64,000 bases of DNA, taken from positions 16,198,040-16,262,039 of the forward strand of contig NC_045145.1 of NCBI RefSeq assembly GCF_008831285.2, read 5' to 3'. The position numbers and the translations under genes were made by a program. Under the pieces are notes generated by a model. It ran no database searches and was not told the DNA's origin. It saw only the letters and a program-made list of their open reading frames with translations. Origin of the DNA: Nymphaea colorata (lineage: Eukaryota > Streptophyta > Magnoliopsida > Nymphaeales > Nymphaeaceae). Within the stretch, counting starts at the first letter, position 1. The number at the start of each line of letters is the position of its first letter. Positions 1-11,055 of the stretch are shown piece after piece.

Positions 1-3000
1 ATGCCGCCTTGGTGCGGATTTCCTTTTAGGATTATAAGAAAAGAGGGACTCCAACCAAGTAGGCAATATTTTAGGCAGAACACATCTCAAAAATGGATGC
101 AAGGCATGACGAAGACTGAGTTAGCGATGATAAAGACACAACTTCGTGGCTATATTATCTAAGAAATAGATAAGATTATCTAGAATTCATCTAAGAAGTA
201 GGGATCCACGATAATGTTCAAACAAGGAACAGACTATATATAAAATCATCTCAAAATCTCGAAATCGCCAGTCCATGAGATGTTGTTTTCTTAATTCATA
301 GATGAGGCCTGGGTGTTGGTTTTGTTGAGTAAACCCAACTACTATATCTTGACAAACATCTGTGTTATATTTCATGAAATTCAACCAAAATGCTTGTACC
401 ATTTGCTTCATACGCGCTCCCATGATCAAGCTTTCTCGCCATGCAAAAATTGTCTCTTTCATTGCAGATAATTGCAACTTACTGATCTTGATCGGAAAAA
501 GTCTGACTGCTCTAGAAGATTACGGCTGATCCTTAAGATGTGAACATGTTTGAAATAATGAAGCCACCATGACACTTCCTCGCTATGATTCCGCGGACGC
601 ATTTATCCCAGACACACCGCCACGGTTGGATGTCTTATTCGCATATCCCAGAACCACAAGAATGTTGACTAGAAGAAAGTTCAAATTTTGTGTACATTCG
701 ACCAGTTCTGCAGTATATCTCCTTACAAAATCGTGGAGCTTTCTGTATATATAATCGATATCCGCGATTTAAATGCTGGAAAGAAAGATGACAAGATCCT
801 GGCAATCACCTAATCATCACCTCTTTCAGTCATTATTTTTGCGCAGAAGTTTCCCTTTACGGCTGAAGTTTGAAGCTCAATTTGATTGGACTTCCTGATC
901 CAAAAGGCGATGGGTAGAACATTCAATGCGGTGCGTCTCATCAGGTCGAATGCCCAAGTACTCTCTCCTCCGATACCAACAAAGTCGTGTGTTAATGAGC
1001 TCCGCTTGCAGAACTGTATTCTCATAGAAAGGGAGAGCAATCGGGTAGCAGACAAGAGTAATGAACTTCCTTCCTTCCCACATGACTATGATCTATAATT
1101 GGCCAAACTGATTCATAATACCGCCCAAATTGGTTGAGCTGATCTCAATTGCACCAGATCCCATCTCTTTGCTGTCATCTTTTTTATCTAATATTTACAG
1201 CACAGAGCATTGATCTTTCGAGTGTTAAATGCTATTTCTACTTATAAATTGGTTGTTGGTCGACATTTTCCACGCAATAGCTAAGTCCTAGACTTGCATT
1301 TATCAATCTGTGGACCGACCTGCCTGTTGATCATTCCAATATTCTAGGTTCGAGCACTGTGAATAGGATTCGATTTTTATGTTCTGTAACATTTAACTTC
1401 GAACATTTACCAAACGTCTACAACGAGAAGTGTTTTTTAAGGGAAATTTTCGACGGATCAGTGCTTTCTGAAGTTGCCAAAGTAGGCCTGAGTTTTCTCT
1501 GTCGATGCCCAAAATAGGGACCTGCGGATTGACCTGCCATTAACCGAAGTTACTCAGGAATCAATATCAGCCGGTTGTTTTAAATGAGAAATCACCGACG
1601 CACAGTTTTTGCAGGAAAAGGAAACGGGAAAAGTACTTCGCATAAGATCTAGATTCACCCGCCGTCTTGCCTGACAGAATTTACACCATCATCACACTAT
1701 CAGATACGTATGGTTAAACGTTGAGTCTGAAATTTTTAATATTGTGGTTGGAGAGTGGGAACCCACCATGAAACTCCGGCAAAAGGGTGTCTGTGAAGGT
1801 GGAAGCTAACTTGTTTCTGATAATAAAAACAGTGTAAGTCTTCCCCATTTCAGTACCATGGTAACTTTTTGACCCTTTGTTGTTGCTCCTGTGTGGCTAT
1901 AAACTGCACTCTGAATTCTCTGCCATGCTTCACAGTCTTTAATAAGCGACAAAAATTTTAGCTCCTCTTCTCTTCTAGAATGTTTCGTCTAGGTAGCCTG
2001 CTCGCTTGATTCCCATCAATGGGAAGGTTTTTCTTTTTCTGCGGTAAGCCCAAAAGGAAGGGAATTAAAAAAAGGCCTCCATGTAGTTGTAATAGAAACT
2101 TTTTCCTTTTCCATCTCTCTAATATTGAATCTTTAGCTCAACAGTGCAGCAATTGATCAAGTTGCACTTTTTCAATTAATCATAGAGCAGTGACCAGATG
2201 TTGTAGGACTACCTCATATAACTGGACTTAAGTTAAACCCAGTTTCTACAATGAAATGAGGTTTATACGCCCAATGGAGACCCCACCTACCCCCACTCCT
2301 AACCCATGTCATAGAGAGAGAAAGAGTTTTCTTACTACAAGGAGTTGGACCAAAGTTTCCAAACTTCAAAAGTATGCTATCACTTTTGGGTCTTCTTTAA
2401 ATTCTTGAGTTACAAAGATGACAAAGTCTTCCCTAACATGCACACTTACTAACAAAATCATCTTTCTGTTATGGGTGCGGTGCGCAAGAGGTGTTTTAGA
2501 TTCAGAACTGCGTTTGAAACCTGGTGAAAGAAAAAGAATAGTGGGGCGTCAATTTAATACCGTGTTGTACCCACATGACCTAAAAGTACACGACCACTAC
2601 GATCTGACCTGATCTTCATGTATTTATACTTGTCAGTTCAACCAACTATGCTACATCCATGAGGCAACAGAACCAGAACCAAACTTTTGTTAAATTAACC
2701 ACAAGTAGCCGCTCATACCTGGTCAAAAAACTCTTGCGTGCAATTCTTTCATGTCATGAAAATTCCTCTTATTTTCCTCCTCGTGGAAGTGCGTAGCTAT
2801 ATCATTTTTTATATGAAGGGAAAAGGAAACTGGAAATGAAATGAGCTCAATAAAAGGAAACCTCGATGTCTAAACATATTAATTGTCCCGTGACGCAAGA
2901 ATAGACGTAACTAAACAAACACGGAAGCTTTTTCTTGCCAGCTTGTTCAATGAAAGCAAATTGACAAATTTGACCAGAAAGAGTAACTAGAAGTGTTCAA

Positions 3001-4255
3001 GAAGTGGGCAGGAAGCACCAGACTCATTAAAAGCCCGTTAACTAAGAGCCACTATATTTAATCAAACTTTAGATCAATATCAATATCATCCGTAGAAGAG
3101 ATGAAAGTCTGTGATTAAGAGTCAAGAACGAGCAAAACCAGGCCATCACTTGTTTTTTTCGCATTAATTTGGGTCAAGTGGCGCAGTTGTATGGTGTGGA
3201 CCAATCATAAAGGGGGAGGGTTCTAGCGTCCAAGGCTTGGGCCCAACACGAAACCACGTCTCAGCACCCACCCAACCCCATCCGATGTTCTTCTTTTCCG
3301 GCGTTTGCCCAGCCCACAAGAAAGACATTCAGCCGATCCCATCGGATGGCCGGCGAGCCACTTGGGCCCGTAGATGGACGGCACGTGGCGACGCGAGGTG
3401 CAATTAAAACTTTTTTTAAATGTGGTGGCCGACTGTCCATTGACCATTACGTTTCTTGGGCTTTTGCTTTGCCCGGCCCGGCCACCACCCTTATAATAGA
3501 GTGGTTGGGCGTTGATCCATGCCTGATGTTAGGGCTGACGTGGTAATTGTAGATAAATCGGAACTACGTCAAGGGCCCCGTTGGAAGGAAGTTGGTGCAC
3601 CCATATCTATCTGCTTTTATGGGTGGTGTGGTCAGCCTGAGACCGGGCCCACGCTCGTCTTACTGAGCTTGGGCTCGGTCCGGGTTGGTCACAGCGGGTT
3701 GACCCACGCCAACAAGGCAGATGACGAACGTATGACAGTTGAATTGTGAGTCATGCACTTATTAAACTCTACCAACATGCATTTTAAAAGTGTGCAAAGA
3801 TCACGAGGAAATGTTGATCAAGCATTTATCAAGATTTTTTCTTTTTTAACTTTTTTCTTGCCGTGTTCTTTAATCAGCGTTTGATTCCATTTGCTGCAGT
3901 TTTATTTTTATTTGTTTTAATTCTTTGCACATTCCGTTTACGAGCTAACACAAGCAGCTTTGGTCAGTACTGTTTCTTTGTTTAATTTCCGATTAATTAT
4001 TCATGATAATGAGCTAGAAGAGTAGTGATTTATTTTAAGTATTACTACCATAAATTATCTGGCCAGAAATTCAGCTTATTCCAGCTTCACCTATTGGATT
4101 GCAACTTGCAGACGCATTCAACATATCCTGTGCTTCAAGAAACACGATCCGGGCCAACTTGGTTTAAATTTTCTGGCTTCGGCAGATTATGGGCTGTAAA
4201 GAAAACCAAAAAAATTAGCTGTTGAAACCCATCCTTACATAAATTATCTTTCTTA

Positions 4256-4343
<88 letters not shown>

Positions 4344-5400
4344 CTTCGAAACAATAACATATCAGAATATGTATGGGTCAACGCGTCACATGATTTATGG
4401 TGCACATGTGCACCTTTGGTAAGAGTTCTTCCAATTTCATCAATATGAGGCATGTAGCTAGCTAGATGATGGCAGACTGCACCTGCCACCATCCTTTATA
4501 TTTTATGCATCTCTCTCTCTTTCTCGGTTTTGAAACTCTTCACGTCAAATATGGACCTCCATTTCTCATCCATGGCCTGATATTTATGAAGCAGGAGCTG
4601 AATTTCTCATGGACGTACAGATATCTCAGGGTTTAAGTTTTTTAGTGAAACTGTAAAAGGTAGACGAAGTAAACTGATGGGCAAGGTTTTTATATACTTC
4701 AAATACATGCCCACTGCCCATATGATGATATGAAATCGACTAAAATGTTTTTTTTTTTTTTTGGAAAAACGGTGCAATTTCAGTTTAAAAAATGGGCTTC
4801 CACATGAAATAAGTAACTCTGAATGGTTTATTATCAGAAGGTAGTCTTTTGACAGTGTGAATTTTCAATTTCTTTTAGATGCAATACAAGATAATATGAT
4901 GAACAAGTAGTATAAATACTATACTAAAAAATCATGTAAAGAAATTCCTGATTCTTTATGTATGAAGTACGAGAAGGACAACTCCCAAAGATGTACAGAA
5001 ATTTCACAAAAAAGAACAAAAAAACTCAATAAGAGCAATGAATGGAAGTTTAGAAAAGGAAAAAAAAAAAAGATCACTACAAAACCTGCAACGCCCTCGA
5101 CCAATGCCCTTAGTAAGTTTGTGACTTTTCTTCCCTGAGATTCGATCGGGAAGACATGAGAATCGACGGAAAGGGAGACACAAAAGGCAAAAAATTTAAC
5201 GAAAAACACTAAAAAAAAGAAGGAAAAATTCAATAATACCAAAGTTGACAGTGGGAAGTCCACAGTCCACATGATTATTAAATTATGACATGTTCATAAT
5301 ATAGATTATTGTATGACAACGTATAATTAATTAAGTATCCCACTCAGTCGGGAACTTCATTGAATTAAATGTGCTTAAAAGAGGAAAAAAAGAATTCTTC
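1..5400. other. Intergenic stretch, no recognisable gene
   Basis: Only short open frames without family resemblance are seen. Composition is AT-rich, except for a GC-rich patch at about 3225-3740 containing a CACGTG core at 3382-3387 and runs of GGGCCC/GGCCCGG. An (AT)n-(AG)n microsatellite lies at 4262-4340. A short frame at 886-1098 faintly resembles the end of a retroelement RNase H domain, but it is too short to call. Confidence 0.6.
4262..4340. repeat. Compound microsatellite (AT)n then (AG)n
   Basis: About 25 AT dinucleotides run directly into about 14 AG dinucleotides. The tract is uninterrupted, so it is probably length-variable between individuals. Confidence 0.95.
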
Positions 5401-5415
5401 TAAGCATCTATTCTG

Positions 5416-5492
5416 ACCAACCAAGTCAGGCTGCCAACATTTACACCACCTCATCTGCCCACATTCAATACTCCCATCCAAACCCTTTAAAT
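5416..5492 (+). promoter_or_regulatory. Candidate KCS promoter elements
   Basis: Seen: an ACCAACC motif at 5416-5422 and a weak TATA-like TTTAAAT at 5486-5492, about 195 and 120 bases before the KCS start codon, followed by a pyrimidine-rich leader. Known: MYB30/94/96-type regulators of very-long-chain fatty acid genes bind ACC-type MYB boxes. That this motif acts that way here is inference. Confidence 0.35.
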
Positions 5493-5610
5493 TCTCCTCC
5501 TCTGCACCTCCTCCACAGCCATCCCTCAACCTCATCTTCTACCTTCCTCCTCCTCTGTATTTTCCTGATCCCACAATTCTTGCTCCTTCCTTCCTCATAT
5601 CACCAGAACA

Positions 5611-7086
5611 ATGCCTCCCATCCTGCCAGACTTCTCTTCCTCTGTCAAGCTCAAGTATGTGAAGCTTGGATACCAGTACCTTGTCAACCACATCCTCACC
5701 TTCTTGTTGCTACCCACCATGGCAGCCATCGTTATTGAGGTCGTGCGCAGGCCGGAGCAGATCGTTGACCTCTGGCAGTCCCTCCACTTCGACCTCGTCC
5801 AGATCCTCTTCTCCTCCCTCCTCATCGTCTTCGTCGCGACCGTCTACGTCATGTCGCGGCCGCGGCAGGTGTTCCTGGTGGACTACGCCTGCTTCAAGCC
5901 TCCGGTGACCTGCAGGGTGCCGTTCTCCACCTTCATGGAGCACTCCACGTTGTTGAATCACTTTGACAAGAAGAGCGTCGATTTTCAGATGAGGATACTC
6001 GAGCGATCCGGCCTCGGGGAGGACACTTCCCTTCCTCCGGCACTTCACTACATCCCTCCGAACCCGAACATGGAGGACGCTCGGGCCGAGGCCGAGCTCG
6101 TCATCTTCTCCGCCATGGACGACCTGTTCAGGAAAACAGGTCTGAAGCCCAAGGATGTGGACATCCTCATCGTGAACTGCAGCCTCTTCTCGCCCACGCC
6201 GTCGCTTTCGGCGATGGTGATCAACAAGTACAAGATGAGAAGCAACATCCGCAGCTTCAACCTCTCCGGGATGGGCTGCAGCGCTGGGTTGATATCGGTG
6301 GACCTGGCCAGGGATCTGCTTCAGGTGCACCCCAACTCCAATGCCGTCGTCGTCAGCACGGAGATCATCACCCCCAACTGGTACGCCGGCAACCAGCGCT
6401 CCATGCTCCTGCCCAACTGCCTCTTCCGCATGGGCGGCGCCGCCATCCTCCTGTCCAACCGCCGGCGGGAGAGGAGCCGCGCCAAGTACCGCTTGGTCCA
6501 CGTTGTCCGCACACACAAGGGCGCCGACGACAGGGCCTACAAGTGCGTCTACGAGGAGGAAGACAGTTCCGGCAAGGTGGGCATCTCGCTGTCCAAGGAT
6601 CTCATGGCCATCGCCGGAGAGGCCCTCAAGTCGAACATCACGACAATCGGCCCGTTGGTGCTGCCGGCGTCGGAGCAGCTGCTCTTCCTGTTCACCCTGA
6701 TAGGGAGGAAGGTGTTCAACCCCAAGTGGAAGCCCTACATCCCCGACTTCAAGCAGGCCTTCGAGCACTTCTGCATCCATGCCGGCGGCCGCGCCGTGAT
6801 CGACGAACTGGAGAAGAACCTGCAGCTGTCGGCGGAGCACGTCGAGGCCTCTCGGATGACCCTGCACCGCTTCGGCAACACGTCGTCCTCCTCACTCTGG
6901 TACGAGCTCAACTACATCGAGTCCAAGGGGAGGATGAAGAGAGGAGATCGCGTTTGGCAGATCGCGTTCGGGAGCGGGTTCAAGTGCAACAGTGCGGTGT
7001 GGAAGTGCAACCGGACCATCAAGGCCCCCTCGACGGTCCATGGTCCGACTGCATTCACAAGTACCCGGTTCACATTCCAGAGGTAG
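5611..7086 (+). CDS. KCS: 3-ketoacyl-CoA synthase (KCS4/KCS11-like), frame change at the C-terminus
   Basis: Condenses malonyl-CoA with a long-chain acyl-CoA, the first and chain-length-setting step of ER fatty acid elongation (waxes, sphingolipids, suberin). The gene has one exon, 491 codons as read, and starts at the first ATG after a CT-rich leader. Seen: two N-terminal hydrophobic segments (about 23-43 and 62-82), the FAE1/KCS domain from about residue 83, and the full catalytic triad Cys223 (in SGMGCSAG), His390 (in FCIHAGGR) and Asn423 (in RFGNTSSSS). The start [20 protein letters not shown] and the motif RTHKGADD place it with Arabidopsis KCS4/9/11/17. Odd: as read, the last 18 residues match nothing in the family, while the conserved ending ([10 protein letters not shown]) lies in the next frame, closing at 7097. 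One C missing from the run at 7025-7029 explains this. The enzyme core is intact. Real deletion or assembly error cannot be told apart here. Confidence 0.96.
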   Translation: MPPILPDFSSSVKLKYVKLGYQYLVNHILTFLLLPTMAAIVIEVVRRPEQIVDLWQSLHFDLVQILFSSLLIVFVATVYVMSRPRQVFLVDYACFKPPVTCRVPFSTFMEHSTLLNHFDKKSVDFQMRILERSGLGEDTSLPPALHYIPPNPNMEDARAEAELVIFSAMDDLFRKTGLKPKDVDILIVNCSLFSPTPSLSAMVINKYKMRSNIRSFNLSGMGCSAGLISVDLARDLLQVHPNSNAVVVSTEIITPNWYAGNQRSMLLPNCLFRMGGAAILLSNRRRERSRAKYRLVHVVRTHKGADDRAYKCVYEEEDSSGKVGISLSKDLMAIAGEALKSNITTIGPLVLPASEQLLFLFTLIGRKVFNPKWKPYIPDFKQAFEHFCIHAGGRAVIDELEKNLQLSAEHVEASRMTLHRFGNTSSSSLWYELNYIESKGRMKRGDRVWQIAFGSGFKCNSAVWKCNRTIKAPSTVHGPTAFTSTRFTFQR

Positions 7087-9877
7087 TCAAGCTGTAGACG
7101 GCCGGCAGACTGCCCTTCCCCCGCCCTCTCCAATATATACAGAACAAACACAACACTGAATGAATTGCTTATTGAAGAGCTATTGCCCAAAACCAACCGT
7201 TTTACTTCTCTTCAATAATCTCTCTTTATTCCCCATGCAATCTTCTCTCCCTCTGTATCTTTTTCTCTCTCTTTCTCTCATCCCTTTTTAATTTCTTTTA
7301 ATTCCTTATGGTTGAAAATGGTGCGACCTGCAACCTTCCTTTGTTCTTGTTGCTGTGATGCAGTTGCTGTTGGTGTAATACCTTGTCTAATTTTGTTCAA
7401 CATTGCTTAATTATTTTGTATTCTATAGACCGAGTGAAGATGGTATGTAAGTGGGATGCTCGTTCGTCTTACTGTATAGAAATTAAGGAGGTTCACAAGT
7501 GGGATGGTAATGGTAATGGCGATGCGTCGCTTTCTCTGGCTTTTGTGGTTATGAACAAAGAATAGTATGAGGCCCGTGGCAGCGTCTGCTTTTTCGGATT
7601 TCTGGTCTGCTCATGTGTTTTGTTAAGTATGGGGCTGTGGGTGGTGGTTGGCTGCTGGGTGAACAACCTGCTCTAAAATTTAAAGCTCCCAACTGTAGAG
7701 AAAGCTAGACAACCAAGCTTTTATGTGAAGAGGTGTAAAGAAGATTTAATTTACTGTTCTGGCAGATGCTGACCTCTCTCTCTCGATAATCTTCGAGTGA
7801 CAGGGAAGAGGATTTATTGAATATATTAACGATAAGGAATCTCTACCATATGGAAAAACACAATGATAAAAATGGGTCTCAACTAAGAAATTACTGTAAG
7901 GTTTCGGCTGTAATTAGCATTTTGCAACTTTTTCAAATTTGTCTACGCGAACTCAAGTGGAAAGATGCCATCATTCATATATAGTCATTTTAAAAAGATC
8001 ACTTCTAAGGTGGAAGCGCATCACTAGCCATCTGAAGTTCTGAAATTCTTAGAAAGCAGAGTCCCTTCATATTTCCTCTGCTGCACCGTTGAACAACGTG
8101 ACTGGAATAGTTTCCTTATGCTTGTCTTCTGCAACATAACATATATTGTATAACGTGTAAGAACTTGTGAGCAACCTGTTCCCATGATGATCATGCAGGT
8201 AAGATGTTTCCTAAAGAATATCCGCAGTAGTTCATAGATCTCCTTCCCGTTTGTTTTATTACCCCAAGCAGGTGGCAGCTCGTGTTGAAGGTAAGAACAA
8301 CACAGTCAGGGATATACTGTTACTTATAATGTGTGTGTGTCTAGAGTGACAGATATTTTGCGGCACGCTCTGGGCACAAAATTTATTATATTAACAAGAG
8401 TAGCCACCGTTGACCCGACATGATTAATAACTTCCTGTGGTCCTTATCACAAGCACGAAAACAAGGTAACATGCAGAATTTAAAGATTGAAACCGTCTGT
8501 GAGACGCAGAAGAAATCAAAAGTAAGATTGATAACTCCCTACTATGAAGCAGTACTCTCCATCAAGCGAAGAAATAAACCATTCTTTTTTTCCCCTCTCG
8601 TTTTCAAGTTGGAGTTAATGAGAAAACCCCTATAACATGACTGCTCTTGCCACCTTTCAGCATGAAGGTTTTAAGTTCAGATCTCTGGCGCCACATGGAT
8701 CACCGACCTGTCGCCGTTCAAGCAACTTTTCTAGTTTGTGACGATTCGATGGCCACCATCATCTAAACATAGCATAAAAACGTCTAATACCACAAGACAC
8801 AAGGAACACATTAATGTTAGATCGTCTTATATATCAAACATCCTTTGGTAGTTCCAAATACAAAAAAACAAAGAAATAAAAAAGTTATCCACATTAGCGA
8901 TTAAACGAACCTGGTCCAACTACTGGCGTTTATAAAAGAAATATCTGCTGATGGTATTGTGATGTCAAACGTTAAGGATCTCTCATGTGGGCGATTATAA
9001 AGCCAGGGGAACATGGACGGAGACTCTCCAGCTCAATATTTTGATAGATTTGAATTTCCTGTCATTGTATATTCATGGGAAGCACATGACATCGAGTCAA
9101 TACTTGCTAAAAATTAAGGCAGCCGCTTTCATAAGAATCTGTGTCAAACTCCATCAATTAAAGCGTACGTTCTCAACCAAGGCCCGATCTAATGGTGAAA
9201 ACCAGATTAAATATGTGTCTATTTCAAAATGTTGGGAGGTCTAGTAAGACAGAGTTGGTTTCCTTGGTGGATGAACAAGGCACAGGTTATGGGCGGTGAT
9301 GAACAAACAACCTATGGGAGGTTAGATTGGTTAAGCAAATTGGCTTATAAAAAAACTTGTCAAAGCTTGATAACGATCAGGAAAAGCAATTGTGCCTGAA
9401 AGGAAACCGGCAGCTTGTTACCAGGTGTTCATCCCAAGAGCGGTTTCAATGTTAATAATAGATTCCTCTGCAGGCAAAGAAAAAAAAACTCATTTCTAAG
9501 AGGTGAATGAATCGGATAGGTAATTGACGTAGACATCATTCATTTGGTCCAACTCAATATTAAAGGAAAAAAGATGAACAGAACCCAAGCTGTTTGCAGT
9601 GCCAATTCAATAACTTGAACTGGTGTTGTTCTGGTAAAGCCTTGCAGTCGGTGCTCATGGTGGGCAGTGTCTATTCGTTGTTTTACCTTCTCACAGAGAG
9701 AAAGAGAGAGAGGTCAGCTTATGGCAGTTCTACTCCTCTAATTTGTGTTAGTGACGAACACGAAGAATACAGGTTAAGCCATCCGGCAGACTTTTCCGTC
9801 ATCCAAGAGAATGCGTAGAAGAGCAAACCAAACAGGGGTGCTTATTCCTTCTGCACCTCGATCCTGTTAGTCTTTCT

Positions 9878-9910
9878 CCCCCCCCCCCCCCCCCCCCTCT
9901 CTCTCTCTCT
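9878..9910. repeat. Poly-C (20) plus (TC)n tract
   Basis: Twenty consecutive C residues followed by about six TC dinucleotides, a pure pyrimidine strand. It can adopt unusual structures and is prone to sequencing length error. Confidence 0.95.
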
Positions 9911-10437
9911 ACCTCACTCTCGACCTTTTCTGGCTGCGGACTGAGATTCATAGAGTTGCATGCTTCAGCTGCTAAGAAAGAAGGCGCGCTTGCTTCCTCT
10001 CTGTTCTTGTCTTGCCTCATGGCTTCACAGTTTACATCTTAAACAAATAAGCATATGAACATTGGCGGCGTCTACGCGAAAGGTTTCGCTAGACGTAAAC
10101 AGGAATTTCATATTTAATACTGCCACAGAAATCGATCCGTAGAGCAAGTAGGAAGTCGTGCTCCAGAGTAGATAAGAGGGCATGTTCCTCAGTTGTCATA
10201 CTCTTGCTCGTCGCACTAGGATTATTGAAACTACGATGAGACCCTTCGAGAGTGAGCGTTTAGAGAAGGGGAAGCAGCAGTTAGCAAGGAGGGAAAACAG
10301 AGCCTTATTAATCACAAGAGTGATTCGATATGCAGGCAAAACAATAATTTTAGAAACTTACTATGAAGGAATAACTAATTTACCCTGCTCTCGTGATGGC
10401 CGTGGTGACTAAACTTCATCTTACAATGTCAAAAAGT

Positions 10438-10554
10438 ATAATTACAAAGAAGATCAAGAGATTCACCAAGTCGTTCATAATTACAAAGAAGATCAAGAGA
10501 TTCACCAAGTCGTTCATAATTACAAAGAAGATCAAGAGATTCACCAATTCGTTC
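10438..10554. repeat. 39-bp tandem repeat, three copies
   Basis: Three head-to-tail 39-bp units at 10438-10476, 10477-10515 and 10516-10554. Copies 1 and 2 are identical and copy 3 differs by one base (AAGTCG to AATTCG). The unit length is a multiple of three, so a plus-strand open frame (10393-10605) reads through as a 13-residue Lys/Ile-rich repeat. There is no family match and no sign of a gene around it, so it is treated as a young minisatellite. Confidence 0.95.
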
Positions 10555-11055
10555 TTGCATTCAGTATATAGCATGGTGCTTGCGGCTTCGTTTCACTTAC
10601 AGTAAGGTGGTTATGCAATGGAGAGGTGATAACATGAATCCACTATGTCTATATACAAGACTGATATGTGACGGAAGGCAAAAACGGAGTTACCAATATC
10701 AGTGGATGTCGGACAATACGCGTCGTACCGACTTTCGCTGGAATGACTGAAATGACCCACTATTGATGATAGGCTGCCTGAATCAAATTTGGCCTGATTC
10801 AGATGATTCAACTACCTATTCGTCCATAGGTAGGTCCCAGTGCCTCTACATGAAGCACCACATTATCATCCATGCATGGATGATAATATTCACCAACATA
10901 TGTTTACCGTCTATACAGTAAAAGAACAACAGAACGCATTGGAGAAGTGCCTGTGGTATTATATATTATGCAGAAAATATGAAATTTATTTGAAACAATG
11001 TTATACAGGCTAGATACAACAATGCAAAAGTTGAAAATCTGCCCCTTGTTGGTGC

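Larger units (their letters stand above)
7098..11055. other. Intergenic stretch, no recognisable gene
   Basis: Between the KCS 3' end and the 3' end of CURT1A copy 1. The open frames are short and match no family I recognise. It holds a 20-base C run followed by (CT)n at 9878-9910 and a 39-bp triple repeat at 10438-10554. The KCS 3' UTR presumably occupies the first few hundred bases. Confidence 0.65.

Noticed and set aside
187-477. 96-codon minus-strand frame considered as a retrotransposon protein remnant
   Set aside because: The order of hydrophobic and charged blocks does not match any such domain, and no terminal repeats or neighbouring domains were seen.
886-1098. Short frame ending in a retroelement RNase H-like RESNRVAD motif
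   Set aside because: Fewer than 30 residues of weak resemblance and no supporting domains nearby; chance cannot be excluded.
4919-5272. 117-codon minus-strand Phe/Leu-rich frame
   Set aside because: Composition reflects A-rich DNA on the plus strand; there is no signal peptide, family motif or splice context to support a gene.
5710-6867. 385-codon open frame antisense to the KCS gene
   Set aside because: It arises from the GC-rich third positions of KCS; its composition is low-complexity Val/Glu/Arg/Gly with no family match.
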